Source: Icerya purchasi (taxonomy: Eukaryota; Arthropoda; Insecta; Hemiptera; Monophlebidae). Taken from it: a stretch of DNA of 64,000 nt. Every line of letters starts with the position of its first letter. Position 1 is the stretch's first letter. Location: assembly GCA_039619475.1 (NCBI GenBank), contig CM077116.1, forward strand, positions 457,125,576 to 457,189,575, given 5' to 3'. The position numbers and the translations under genes were made by a program. Under the pieces are notes generated by a model, which searched no databases, had not been told where the DNA came from, and saw only the letters and a program-made list of their open reading frames with translations. Positions 48,448-59,801 of the stretch are shown one piece after another.

Positions 48448-50807
48448 GTTCACATTTATAGTATAGTGTGGTTTACGGCAGGAAAATACTTATAATGAGA
48501 TTATCAGTTTGGGTTTATTTATGCAGCTGATTTTCAAAAAATGTTTCAAAAACATATCAGTACATTTAGAAAAGAGCCCAGCACACTGATATTGATTTTT
48601 TCTAAAGTTTTCCGTTTGTCCTCTTTTTCTTTTATAGAGCTGGAAAATAAATTTAATAGTTTCGATAAAGTACATATCCCACTGATTCACTGATGATACT
48701 GATATAATGATAGGAACCAATACGACACCAACCAGCGTAATAATTCCGGTATTTTATACGACCAAATAGGAGCCAATATCCATCAGATGTTTTCTAAGAT
48801 AAAACGGTGTAGATCCAAGTACAAATCGAAATTTAAAAAAATTATTATACACATAGAAGCTGTATGCTTGTCTAAATTAGACGGTAGTCACCCAACTGGG
48901 TCAAGCGGGCTGCATCGATTACAGAGAGTAATACGATTGAACTAAACTAATGCCAGTATGTCGATTTTAAGGCACTTCTTTACAGGTAGGAGTTGAAGTA
49001 ATTGCAAACTTCAAAATTTTCATTGATAGCGTATAAAAAAAATCTATACATAATTTATTTTATGAGCAACTAATATTTATGGTTGCACTAGGAAACTAAA
49101 TGATTTATACTTCTTTCAATCTGATCAGTTTTGTTTTTTATGGAAAATCCTTAATTAAAAAATATTTAGATAATTCTTAATTTTTGCGGAAATGTAGTTA
49201 ACCGCGATGTTTATAGTTTAGTCGTGAAATACGTGAGATAATTATAATTTGAACATATTAGGCTATTTTAAATATTGCCCGTTTAATGTATATTCCGGAT
49301 TTCGTTTCCGGCATCATATCGTTCGATGGTCGCTTATTTTTATTGTTTATTTATTTCACTTTATATCGATAAACCTACCTTTCCGACCTTTTTTTTTTTT
49401 TTTTGACCGCGAACACCGAATTCGGCAGTGGGACGAAACGAAATGTTACCTTGTGTTGTACGTCCTTTTTGATGTTGTTGTTCGACCCGGTCCGATCATT
49501 TCCTGACCTTTTCTGTTTGCCGCAGCAAATTAATATGGTCAACAATGGACGGGTTGTTTGTTTTTTTCAAAAAATTCTTCGGAAAATTATTATTCATTTG
49601 AAGGCGGCTTCTTATAGGATTTGGGGTCGTGGTCCGGATGATTCACGAGCAGAAAATAATGTGTGACTCGGTTCTTTTTAGGTCAACGCACAGAGGATAT
49701 CGGAAGAAAAGATGGCTTATTGTTTCTGCGGCTTATCGCTGCAAAACAATTGTTCGTCATCGCGTCCGTATCTTTGTATGTCACGACAATCTCTTATCTT
49801 AACTATTTTAAGTCATCGCTGTTTCCTTTTCCGTAAGTAAACACAAGCAGCTTATCTTTTCGGTATTTACATCGGCAAATGTATATTTGTTGCTCAGTTT
49901 TGAAAATCTGTTTACGACGACACATTGATATGTTTCTACGTAAACTCTGCAAGATCTTTCAACGGAAAAAAACAAAAAAAAAAAAAAATCGTCTATATAC
50001 CTTCTGTACCGGATACACGTTTTTCTGTATAATTTTAGAAATTCGATCGGGATTTTATCGATGCACCGAGGGGAGGAAGGAAGCGATGAAAAGAGAATTC
50101 TCGACTATAAAAACTCGCACTAATAAGTACAGTATATAATAATGACAATTGTAAAATGTTGAGAACGGATAAATATAACAGGATACGATTGTTTTCGTCT
50201 GTTTATTTACTTTTCTTAGCGTTTCGGTGATAACCTTTTGCCAACTATCGAGCGATTTAAAAAAAAGTGCCAGCACCCAGATGAAATTTAAAGAACAAGA
50301 CTAAAGAAGTAATTTTTTTTTGAGTGCAAATACAATTAATAGGTTCCTCCAATGACAAATAGAAATATGGCGTAAATAAAAATAACGAAAAAGTATTAAA
50401 CATCTTAGGAAAATATATTGAATGAAATAAACTCTGTAAAATTTTTTCCGCGTGGAATATCCCATTTTTAATACTATAAAAGAGGAAAGAAAAACGCCTA
50501 TTAATAAAAAGAAACGTAGATTATCTGGACATCAGAAGGGCTAGAAGAGAAAAATCAAAGAATAAAAATTAATTTCGGTGTACGCGTTGTTTAACACGTG
50601 TGTTTATTAATGTCTACGATTTTTGACTATTCTCATCAACTAATTAACAAACACCATGTACATATAGGTACACTTATAGAACTGGCCAAAGGTCGGAAGT
50701 TGAGCCAAAAAAAATAATAAAAAAAAAAAAGGTACCCTTTATTTTTGGTGGTAAAGGTTTCACCGAAACCTCCATGGAAAACAGTTAGCAAGAACACTGC
50801 AACAAGT
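48448..50807. other. No gene recognised
   Basis: AT-rich spacer with open frames of 60-87 codons (for example 49249-49666, in two overlapping frames around a poly(T) run). I recognise none of them. No repeat or transposon motif was seen. Confidence 0.6.
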
Positions 50808-51085
50808 AGCGGACGGAGGGGCACGTTGTTACAGGGGTAAATAGTTACACGCATTTTTACCGGGATTTAGAACTCTCTGGTGCATAGTTTTGGACTCATT
50901 TGATTCCTTATAACATCGCGCATTACGTAAGAACGAAGTTTATTTTTAATTTTAGCAATAAAAATGTTATTTTGCCCAAGATTGAAGAAACTTACTGCCA
51001 AAGTAATTTGATCTTACTGTTAAATAATTTAAAAATTAAGATATAGATACTATAATTACAGATTATTATTATTATAAGATTGTTT

Positions 51086-51172
51086 AAAATGTTCGTTTTT
51101 TGCTGGGCTAATGCTCTTTGCTAGCAAACCCAAGGGGGGGTAAAAAAAAAAAAAAAAAAAAATGTTCGTTTT
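51086..51172 (+). mobile_element. Tiny poly(A)-tailed retroposed fragment with 14-bp duplication
   Basis: AAAATGTTCGTTTT stands at 51086-51099 and again at 51159-51172. Between them are about 40 bp (CTGGGCTAATGCTC, TTTGCTAGCAAACCCAAG, G7) followed by an A-run of about 20. This is the structure of an extreme 5'-truncated LINE or SINE insertion on the plus strand. The parent element is not identified from 40 bp. Confidence 0.75.
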
Positions 51173-51240
51173 GTTTATAACGTTTAAAAATGAACATTAC
51201 ATTTTGACTTATCTTTGATGATTGTATTTATTTATCTACC

Positions 51241-51276
51241 GTAACAACGTGCCCCCAATCGGGGGCAAGTTGTTAC
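51241..51276. repeat. 36-bp near-perfect palindrome
   Basis: GTAACAACGTGCCCCC, centre AATC, then GGGGGCAAGTTGTTAC. One mismatched pair apart from the centre. Each half repeats the terminal motif of the surrounding element. Confidence 0.9.
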
Positions 51277-51518
51277 AATCGACTTTTTAAATTAAATTAC
51301 CCATTTTGAAAAAAATAACGTAAATTTTAATAATTTATCAGTAATATTTTACTAGCTGAATAGTTATATTATCGATAAAATCAATCAAATGTATAAATTA
51401 AGTGATAGGCTTTGTCATATTGACAATTATCTAAAAATTGTAACAACGTGCCCCTCCCTCCCGTAATTCGAGATACATTATGAAAATTTAACAAACGTCT
51501 AATATACACAACATTTCT

Positions 51519-51813
51519 AAAACCTATCTGGACGTACGGGGTTCAACTTTGGCGTTGCGCTAAACCGTCAAACTTGAAGGTAATACAGACTTCTCAGAAT
51601 AAGATCCTTCGGTTGATAACCAAGGCACCCTGGTATGTTACTAATCTAGCCTTACATCGAGATTTGTGTATAGATGGCTGATGTTATCAAAGTTCACGCT
51701 AAAGGAGACGCAGACAGACTCGATTCTCATCCAAACACTCTTACTAGAGGATTGCTAGATGTTACCGATGAAGTAAGAAGACTGAAACGCCAGAAACCGC
51801 AGGACCTTGTTTA
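51519..51813 (+). pseudogene. Jockey-type LINE reverse transcriptase, extreme C-terminus
   Basis: From AAACCTATCTGG on the plus strand: KPIWTYGVQLWRCAKPSNLK, VIQTSQNKILRLITKAPWYV, TNLALHRDLCID. After a one-base shift near 51677 it continues DVIKVHAKGDADRLDSHPN, then LLDVTDEVRRLKRQKPQDLV and a stop near 51813. This is the jockey-clade C-terminus (W-Y-G-x-Q-L-W, A-P-W-Y-V, H-P-N, R-R-L-K-R...D-L). Everything upstream of the thumb region is missing. The 3' UTR runs on to an A/C-rich tail at about 51928-51950. One frameshift only, so moderately old. Confidence 0.9.
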
Positions 51814-51950
51814 AGGTCGGTGCTAATCGCGTGGGTGCCATTGGATACTCCTCCCTTTATGTTTAATTTGATTCATACATATTGCTAAATGTCCTGATGG
51901 ACTGCTCGTAATAGCATATTATATTAACAAAAAAAACAAAAAAAAAACAT
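51814..51950 (+). mobile_element. 3' UTR and A-rich tail of the jockey-type fragment
   Basis: Non-coding sequence after the stop ends in AACAAAAAAAACAAAAAAAA, the expected tail of a target-primed insertion. Confidence 0.7.
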
Positions 51951-52014
51951 GAAAATTATCCGGAACTTTAATACTTGTGTTACTGACGGGTTCGTGATTG
52001 GCTAAACGTTTTCA

Positions 52015-52970
52015 GAATTAATGTATATATTAATTCAACGTAATTCTTAGGCCGGCCCACCCTCATTAGAAAAAATGTCCCAAAAGAATGTCCTAATTTT
52101 ATGTAACGTTTGTTGTATTTTAATTTTTACCAACTATCCAAAAGCAGGAGGTTATACGTTCGTCGAGTATGTTTTTTTTTTTGTTTTTTTTTATATTTGT
52201 TCGCGTATAACTGATATTTATATAAACCGATTTTACTAATTCTTTGTCCATTAGAAAGAGTACCATTCAACTTAGGTACCAAGTGAGTAATGATGAAAAT
52301 CAGTGAACATAAATGGAGTATTCATCAAAAATCGCGAAAAAAAAATATATTAATTGCAACGTAATTCTTAGGCCGGCCCCCATTAGATTTTAAAACCAAA
52401 AAAATGTCCCAATTTTATGTTGTATTTGATTTAAAGGAAATAAGGATAGGATTTTTGTGATTACGTTATTTATCTTTTGTGTCGATGCCGGTAAGAATGA
52501 CGTTAATTTTGATCATTTTATATAAAGTATAGAAGAGAAAGAGACAAAAATGTAAGCATGCGGGGTCAAGGGGTAGATCCCCTAGAAAGAGCAAAGCGGC
52601 CGAGTTTATATATTAATTACAACGTAATTCTTAGGCTACCCCCCATTAGAAAAAATGTCCTAATTTTATGTAACGAAAAATGTGCCAATTTTATGTAACG
52701 AAAAATGTGCCAATTTTATGTAACGAAAAATGTGCCAATTTTATGTAACGAAAAATGTGCCAATTTTATATAACGTTTGTTATATTTTATAGGATATTTA
52801 TGATTGTGTTATTATACTCATATGGGCCGATTTAGAATTACATTGTAAATTTTGATCATTTTATATAAAGTATAGAAGAGAAAGAGACAGAAATACAAGC
52901 AAGAAGGGTCAAGGGACGCAGCCCCTTGTGAGGCCAAAATGGCCAAGTTTATATATATATATATATATAG
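52015..52970 (+). mobile_element. Three partial Helentron-like copies in a row (H2, H3, H4)
   Basis: H2 (about 52015-52170), H3 (about 52340-52610) and H4 (about 52610-52970) each begin with TATTAATT...CAACGTAATTCTTAGGC and a CCCATTAG box followed by minisatellite-like AAAATGTCC and AATTTTATGT. H3 and H4 both go on to GATCATTTTATATAAAGTAT, AGAAGAGAAAGAGAC and a GGGGTCAAGGG or AGGGTCAAGGGACGCAG box, then GTTTATATAT. This is the order of copy H1 (22250-23030) in the opposite orientation. H4 carries five 25-bp units (52651-52775). They have no coding capacity. Tandem arrival of related non-autonomous copies is common for Helitron-type elements, which is the inferred class. Confidence 0.6.
52651..52775. 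repeat. 25-bp minisatellite, five units, in H4
   Basis: Units of the form AAAAATGTGCCAATTTTATG plus TAACG. It is the reverse complement of the H1 unit with GGC in place of GGG. Confidence 0.95.
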
Positions 52971-53158
52971 CGCTTTGCTTTGATCTTAATATAACTTATG
53001 AATTTTTTATTTATTTTAAAGTTTTTCATTAAGTGATCTTTAAATGAAATTGTTAATTTTTATTTACTCTCTAGTAATCTAATGAACTAAATTTTACGTG
53101 TTAATTCACCGTGAAAAAGAACGACTTTTTTCCCAATGTGTCTATACCAAAGCAAAGC
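52971..53158. repeat. Short inverted-repeat segment between (TA)n tracts
   Basis: GCTTTGCTTTG (52972-52982) is inverted exactly as CAAAGCAAAGC (53148-53158). Both ends face (TA)n tracts. It could be a small MITE inserted in TA repeats, or part of the neighbouring Helentron-like element. Confidence 0.45.
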
Positions 53159-53160
53159 AG

Positions 53161-53163
<3 letters not shown>

Positions 53164-53211
<48 letters not shown>
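53164..53211. repeat. (TA)n microsatellite
   Basis: About 24 TA units followed by a short (TG)n. Confidence 0.95.
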
Positions 53212-53214
<3 letters not shown>

Positions 53215-53282
53215 TGTGTGTGTTTGTATAAATGAAAGTTGAAAAATCTGCCTGTATATTTGTCTGTGCGTGATAATCTCAC

Positions 53283-53330
53283 GAGCTATGGAACCGATTC
53301 TGGTTCAGTTTTCACCAATAAGGTTTCAAT
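53283..53330 (+). repeat. Helitron-like phrase, copy 1
   Basis: GAGCTATGGAACCGATTCTG and CACCAATAAGGTTT. Related to 54985-55040. Confidence 0.4.
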
Positions 53331-53442
53331 ATATCATTTACACTTTAACTAACCTGCTGTGAGGGGTAGGGGAGTTGTTAATGATGTGGAGCAGCAGAAA
53401 GGTGAAAAATACACTGGGTGAAATAAAAGACAATTTGAACGA

Positions 53443-53625
53443 AATGTTTCCTATAGTAAATATTTTAACTGAAATGATTACGGTGCGAAATTTACAAAAA
53501 TAAACGAACAAATTAAAATAAAATGTTTATTGCGGTAAACATTTTAAATAAAAGGATTACCATGGTAAATATAAGTTAAACGTAAAAATTTAAAAATAAA
53601 ATGATCACTACGGTGAATATACATA
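53443..53625 (+). repeat. Degenerate tandem repeat, about 79-bp unit
   Basis: Units start with ATGTTTCCTATAGTAAATA (53443), ATGTTTATTGCGGTAAACA (53523) and ATGATCACTACGGTGAATA (53601, partial). Each full unit ends with a run such as AAATTTAAAAATAAA. The units are about 60-70% alike. Confidence 0.7.
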
Positions 53626-56600
53626 TAATATGCCTAGATAAAGTTTTATGAATTTCTGGTGCATGTGAGAACGACACTTCCTGCCTTGTCTCGTTTTACG
53701 TTAATCAAATCCTTAAACCTCCTCGATAGAACCTGAACATTTAAGCCCTCGCGGTCTAGCTTTTGTGTACAACGTGGAGATTTAAAAGAAAGTAGAAAAA
53801 ATGTTGTTTTTTTTTTTTTATTAGCTTTTACAAGGAAATAAATAATCTTCTTGCTACAGCATTTTTAAAAGTTGTTACGGAAAGATTATTCATACTGAAA
53901 TATTCGGGATCAGCTGCTGCAATATGCTGTTTTGTAGCAATAAATTAATTTTTATGATGAAATGCTCGACGGAGAGGTCGAAAGGCACAGAATAAAACGT
54001 GTATGCAGAAGATGTTCTCTTAAATATATGTAATTATGGGAGATTGCCGTGTGACCAACTCGTCACCGATATATGTATTGTACGCGCCTTTGGTATAGAG
54101 GAAAGAACTATGCGCATCAGTTGTTGATTTTATATATTTTTAAAATGATGGGTGCGTGTTCTTTAGTTGCGAGGAAAACGTTTTTGTTAGATCTCGACAA
54201 GCGCACGTTATAGAAAGACCGAAAGCTGAACGTGAGGATCGTTTATTGTCGGGCGGTGATGGGTATGTTTCCCAGAGAGGAAAATAATCTTTACATAAGT
54301 ATGTTAATTGAGAACCGAAAACAAAATAAATAAAATAAACATTATTCACATATAAAGACCAAGAAAGCGAGCGAGTAGAAGAAAAATAGAATGGTCAAGG
54401 GGGAGTAAAATGCAAATGATTGTAGTAATGAAAGCAGTGTGATTTTCACCGATGAAGCTTAGTTAACTCGAGTATTTTAGTAAACAAGGTGAAGTCGTGC
54501 GAAGCAGTTTTGTATGGTGGACATGGTGTTGAATTGCTGCATAATCGCAAGGATTAATTACGCAAAGCCGTTACGTTATAAATAACCCTTTGCAATGATA
54601 TCTTTTAATTTTTTTCCAAGTATTTGAATGCGCAATTTAGTATCTATGCGGTGCGCACTATTTTAGTAGTGTTCTATAAAAAAAATACATTTTTCTAGAA
54701 TATTTGAAAAATTAAAATTACAAAAAAATTAACAAATACAGACAGGAGTTTTAATAATTGCTACTGAAAATATTGTTTACATTCAAATTTTAAATCCTAG
54801 CCGGATTAACGCGGCTTCTGGTGACGATTGTCGTTAAACTTGGTTTTAATTTTTTCTACCAGTGATGTTCCTCAAATAAACGAAATCTGAGTGTAGTGGA
54901 AATACCGAGTTCATCTTTTGAAGAAAAAAAAAAAAGGGAGAAAAAGTAAAGATTTAAACAAGTACCAATGTGCGAATGAAACTGCGAGCAAAAAACTTCC
55001 GGACCGATTGTGTTTTGATTTTCATCAATGAGGTTCGAGTCAAACGACGCATACTAGGAGGGGAAAAAAGTTAGCTAAAGCAAAGTAAAGATTTAAAAAA
55101 ATATTTACCGTAATAATTATATGAATTTTAGATTAAATAAAAAAAAATTATCAATTTCTGGATATAGATTTAAACGGGTATTAACATACGGACCAAGCCG
55201 TGTATAAGAGCTATTATATGAGTATATATTTTTAATGAAAACGTCATCAACTCCCGTCACTTTTTTTGTCCGAAAACGTTACATATATTGCGCATATAAG
55301 AAGACAAAGTTGTGACAGAAAAAATTACGTTATCAATTTTCCTTGCTCTATACGAAAGAGAGGTGATAGAACTGGCGGTCGGGGGGTGTTCCTAGGCGTG
55401 ATCAGGGGACAAAGTCCGTTGCGGGACACGGAGGACCGAGTAATACATACATACATATATGTATATATATTTTTAAGAATCATGTAAAGATTAAGCTAGA
55501 AGAAAAAAGAGGCATTTTTGAAGAAGGGGCCAGCCGTAACGTAAATTAATTATACCGTGAGCCAAGGAGATGAATAATGAGAAAGTACTAGAACTAATGT
55601 AAACTGAACGGGTATTAATGGCAATAATAAAAAGACGGAAAATAAATTTTTTCGAACACCTTACGAAAGATGAAAAATACAGTCACTATTACAGACAATA
55701 ATAATAAGTGATAGTATAGAAGGAGGGAGAAATTCGGAAAGAAGAAAGATTTTTCTTGACTGGATAATATCAAAAAATTGTCCACCGGAATTCAAGGAGC
55801 GAGGGATTTATTCAGAATAGCAAGAGACCGGGACTTATTTCATCAGATAGTCCAATCTATGCACCGTCATTAAGAAATACTCAGATTGGATGGCATGAGA
55901 AGAAGGAAAAAATATAAAAGAAAATTTTTAAATTAAAAACAGAAATAAACATGGCGTGTTCGGTAAATTTTAAATTTAATTTCAATTATTAAAAAAAAAT
56001 AAATAAAATCAGAGGGATTTTACGAGGTAATTTTACCTGGACATATGGGAAAAAGTATATAAATGTTGCAAGTTTCGAATTACTGCTCGGGAAAACTTAA
56101 ATCCTTTCAGAATGAAGCAGGAATATAACGCATAATCGGGGGCGTGCAGATGAGGATGGTGTCCAGCCGGAATTTTTAGGAAATTTTAAAGTACAAATTT
56201 ATTTTTTGGCTAATTCTTTTTTTTTCTTTTTTGGTTTTAGTTCGTTCTAACTTCCGGCGAAATTTCGGTTTCGGGTAAAATATTTAATATACAAAAAGTT
56301 TCAATTATGTTTTCTTTGGCTGAAACGTAAAAATAGTTTAACTAATGTTACAACACTGACTAGTCGGTAAATGAAACAAAACAAAACAAAAAGGAAAAAA
56401 CAATATTTGTAATCGACATTTATAAACTTTACACCCCGGTCGCCTTAATTAAATCAAATCTTTTAGAACGCCTGTGTGTATATCTGTGTGTATGAGTGTG
56501 TTACACGTGCGTAAAATATTACCCACACAGAAGATAATGAAAATACAGTTCTTAGCGTATTTCATTCTTTGTTCCTGGGCAAATGTTTCCCTATTAGCAA

Positions 56601-58074
56601 ACCGAAATTAAAAACAAAAAATATTAGCCGCTACCCCCCCCCCCCCCCCGGTATTTGAATTATATAAAAAGGAGAAATAATCGAATTTTTTGTCAATGTT
56701 TATTTTTTTCTCATTTTTGTACAGGGCGCCAGTTTATGAGCAATTTTTAAAATCAAAGGTAAATATGGCTGATACATTTTTGTATTCTATTATGTACGTA
56801 TAGAGTAAAATCGGGAAACATCGTTTCACATTTTATAAAAAAACTATTAATTAAAATTCGAAAATAAAATCGGAAGTTCGTTAAAATTCATTTATTTCCG
56901 CGCTGATTGGGATTCTATTGATATATACAGGCAATAATCGCTCTGGGTATATACATATGTAGGTTCTGATTAACGTTAAAAAAATTCCCTATTCTTCTCT
57001 TCGTGACGGCAACATCGATTTCTGAAGATCGCTAATCATTGAGATATTTTTTAATTTATATTTTAAAAGCTGCACTTTTTTTTCGCTCCTTTTTTTTTCA
57101 ATTTCTTTTGTTTTATATACGGAGCGGAATTATACCATGCACTGCCAATAGGCTATCTGTTTTTCTTTTCAATAGGTTCGTCACATTGGCTGAAAAAAGC
57201 CGTGGAAAAGAGGAGAAGGAGATTGCACGATCAGGAGATAGCCGACAAAAAAGAGTTGAGAGGTCGGATAACACAGGAGAATGAGAGGAGAGAATGAATG
57301 AAGCACTATGCGGAATAGGAATATCGCTTGATAAAAAAGAGGAGTAAAAGGAAATTTGCGCAGTCACGAGTGACGAACATTTAAACATTACGTGATCGGG
57401 GAGTCGCAAATGAAGTAGTTGTTGGAGGGGTGCAAAGGTCAATAAGAAGACGGTACGAGGGAAACACGGAAAGACGAAGAAGGGAGCAAGCAACCTGTGT
57501 CCAAAAGGCAGGCGGTAAATCGCAGAGAGAGATTAGAGCGATGCATAGCAGGAGAGTTACGAAACCAGTGGAAGCCAGGAAGGAGAGGTTGAGTAGACAA
57601 GAAAGAGAAATCGGAGTTAGGGAATAAGGAGGCGTAAGAGTTAAAGCAAATTTGAAATAAGCAGCTGCCGACAGGAGGGTAGTAACATTAGAGGATGAGA
57701 AAACGGGAAGAAACCTATCAGAAGAAGAAGATGACCGAGCGAATGGGTGTAGAAATACCGCAATAATCTTTCAGTTTCGTAGAGTATTAATTAAATCGGA
57801 GGTTAAAATTTTATTATTATTAAATACAAAAATAAAAGGGAACAAAAAAAAAAAAGAGAATCAGCGATCTTAATTTTTTAAACCAAACTGAACTCTAACA
57901 ACTTCGAAATTCTTTGGTTTTTTCCCTACATTATTCGAAAAACTGATAAGCGTGTCTAGGTATTGCACACAATTTCTGATTTTCTGAATTTCTGAATTAG
58001 TAATATGATCTAAGAGACTTCACTATTTCGATACTAACACACTCGCAATTGCTATTTATGTGCAAAAATTCACG
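53626..58074. other. No gene recognised; repeat relics
   Basis: 54985-55040 (GGACCGATTGTG, TTTTCATCAATGAGGTTCG) is a relative of 53283-53330. 55370-55440 has a G-rich GGGACAAAGTCCGTTGCGGG block before (TA)n, in the same position as the box in the Helentron-like copies, so it may be a distant member. A C16 run lies at 56634-56649. 57039-57627 is purine-rich with antisense frames of 65-126 codons that I do not accept as genes. The rest is AT-rich. Confidence 0.5.
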
Positions 58075-58195
58075 TTCGCAATTGAGTATCAGAGAAATCT
58101 GGGAAAGTAAACCGAGAGGAAAGAACTGGCCCCAATATTCTCATCAGATCCATTAGGCTTAGAACTACTATGAGAAACGCTTACCTTCACAATCC
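58075..58195 (+). repeat. Second copy of the SINE-like body
   Basis: Shares with 33570-33690 the words AGAGAAATCTGGGAAAGTAA, CCGAGAGGAAAG, TCTCATCAGATCCATTAGGC and a final ACTACTATGAGAA. Diverged. The tRNA-like head is not recognisable here. Confidence 0.65.
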
Positions 58196-59774
58196 CCAAT
58201 GCGCTGCTATATGGGACTTACACTTTTATGCCGAATAAAATTTATGTGTTACGGACTTTATAGGCTCGGACGGCGATTTGTTAATTCCAGGAAAATTCTT
58301 CTTGAACGCAATCATCGGTATAATCGAAAATGAAATGTATTCGTTGACTTTTCACATTTTAAAAATTTGTTGACGCGACGGGGCAACCGTTTCGCTTTTT
58401 TGGGGGGGGGGTTCTGCTTTTTAGTTTTTCCATAATTGCAAATAACGTCGATCGTTTGCAGGCCAGGATTTTTCTTTTAATTAGCGATGGTAATGCACGA
58501 TAAGGACCAAGAAAGGAAATGAAGTGTGAAGAATGTGTGTAGGGCATTGTCATTTTTCCCTTAATTAAAAAGTCTGAGAATCAGTGACGGGGCGATGTCG
58601 CGATCGCACATCGGACACTCGCAACAGATATCGAAGGTACACGCGCTACTGTTGCGGTACGCTGTTGAATTGTTTCTCGCTGTTTACCAGTATCCGCGTT
58701 TCGAGAGATCCGAGCTGGGAATTGAATTCTTTTTTTCTTTTCTTCTTTTCGTACGGTTTCTTCTTTCTCTTTTTCGGCCGGTTAACTGCGTTCTATACGT
58801 GTTTAATGTTGTGATCGGCGCAATCTGTTCGACAACATCCCCATGAATTAATTATTTGACATACCGCCAGGAGCTGATCCCGTTCCAGAGACGGTCCGCG
58901 ATATTGCCGACTCCAGCGCCGGAGCGACAGAGATGCAATACGGCCGCGGTGCGTGCTCCTGTTACGGGGTTCGCTTTCTCGCGCGTTCGCCTCTATTTAC
59001 GCTCGTATCGTCGACAAGCGTTGAAAATAGAACACGGCTAAACACGATATTAGCGCCGCTATCAGCCTTAGTCCCGCACCGAAAACATTTATTTCGATAT
59101 AAAATGCGGTTGTCTGTGTCTCGATGGGGTACTGTCCCCTCGGGCTATAATTTCTCGTACATTTCACCAGTACAGACGTGTGTATTCGCCCGTTATTACA
59201 AACCGACTCTACACGCGTATGCGGCCGCCTGCGACGCCCGATCATTATTGCCCGTGCACTGTGATGATGAACGTAATGCTAAATGAAGAGCCGCGCACAC
59301 AAACGCACGCACAATGGATACGGGCTTTAGCGGGGCCTAGGAGGCGAAATCGTTTCCCACAGCGCTGAGATTTGTTCGTGGCCTATATGGCGGCGATCAT
59401 CGTCGCTGTCCCCAAGGAGGACGGTCGAATATTCTAGTACCGCGGCCAATCTTTGTGCGATACTCGAACGCGGTAATCTCATCCGATTCGAACACAGCTA
59501 ATGCTCAGTCAACACAGTCGAATAATAATGCGGAGAGTTTATTGTCGAGAGTTCCACGCGTATTGTTTCCGTTTATATTGTTGGCGTTTGTTTGAGATTT
59601 ACCGATTTTTATTGCTCCAGCATCGCATTAATAATACGCTTATTAATTAGACGATCGATTTCCTTTCAACTGGCTTTCTTCGTGTCTTCCCTGGTCGCAA
59701 AGAATTCGAAAGAATTCCGTATCTGCTGATTTCGATTATGTATATTTCCGCGCACTCGTACACAACTCTTTCAA

Positions 59775-59801
59775 TCTCTCTCTCTCTCTCTCTCTCTCTC
59801 T
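59775..59801. repeat. (TC)n microsatellite
   Basis: About 13 TC units. Confidence 0.95.

Larger units (their letters stand above)
50808..51465. mobile_element. TA-flanked inverted-repeat element with internal palindrome
   Basis: The left end at 50810-50833 has GGAGGGGCACGTTGTTACA. The right end at 51439-51463 is its inverted copy, with TGTAACAACGTGCCCCTCC. Each is preceded outward by a GC-rich CGG-type tip and the dinucleotide TA. The same tip motif occurs a third and fourth time, head to head, as a near-perfect palindrome at 51241-51276 (GTAACAACGTGCCCCC and GGGGGCAAGTTGTTAC around AATC). The interior is AT-rich and non-coding. A 24-26 bp terminal inverted repeat plus TA suggests a MITE, possibly with a second copy nested inside. 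The superfamily is not recognised. Confidence 0.55.

Noticed and set aside
57039..57627. Overlapping frames of 65-126 codons on both strands
   Set aside because: Purine-rich DNA yields Arg/Lys/Glu-rich and complementary Ser/Phe-rich frames. No domain or start context was seen.
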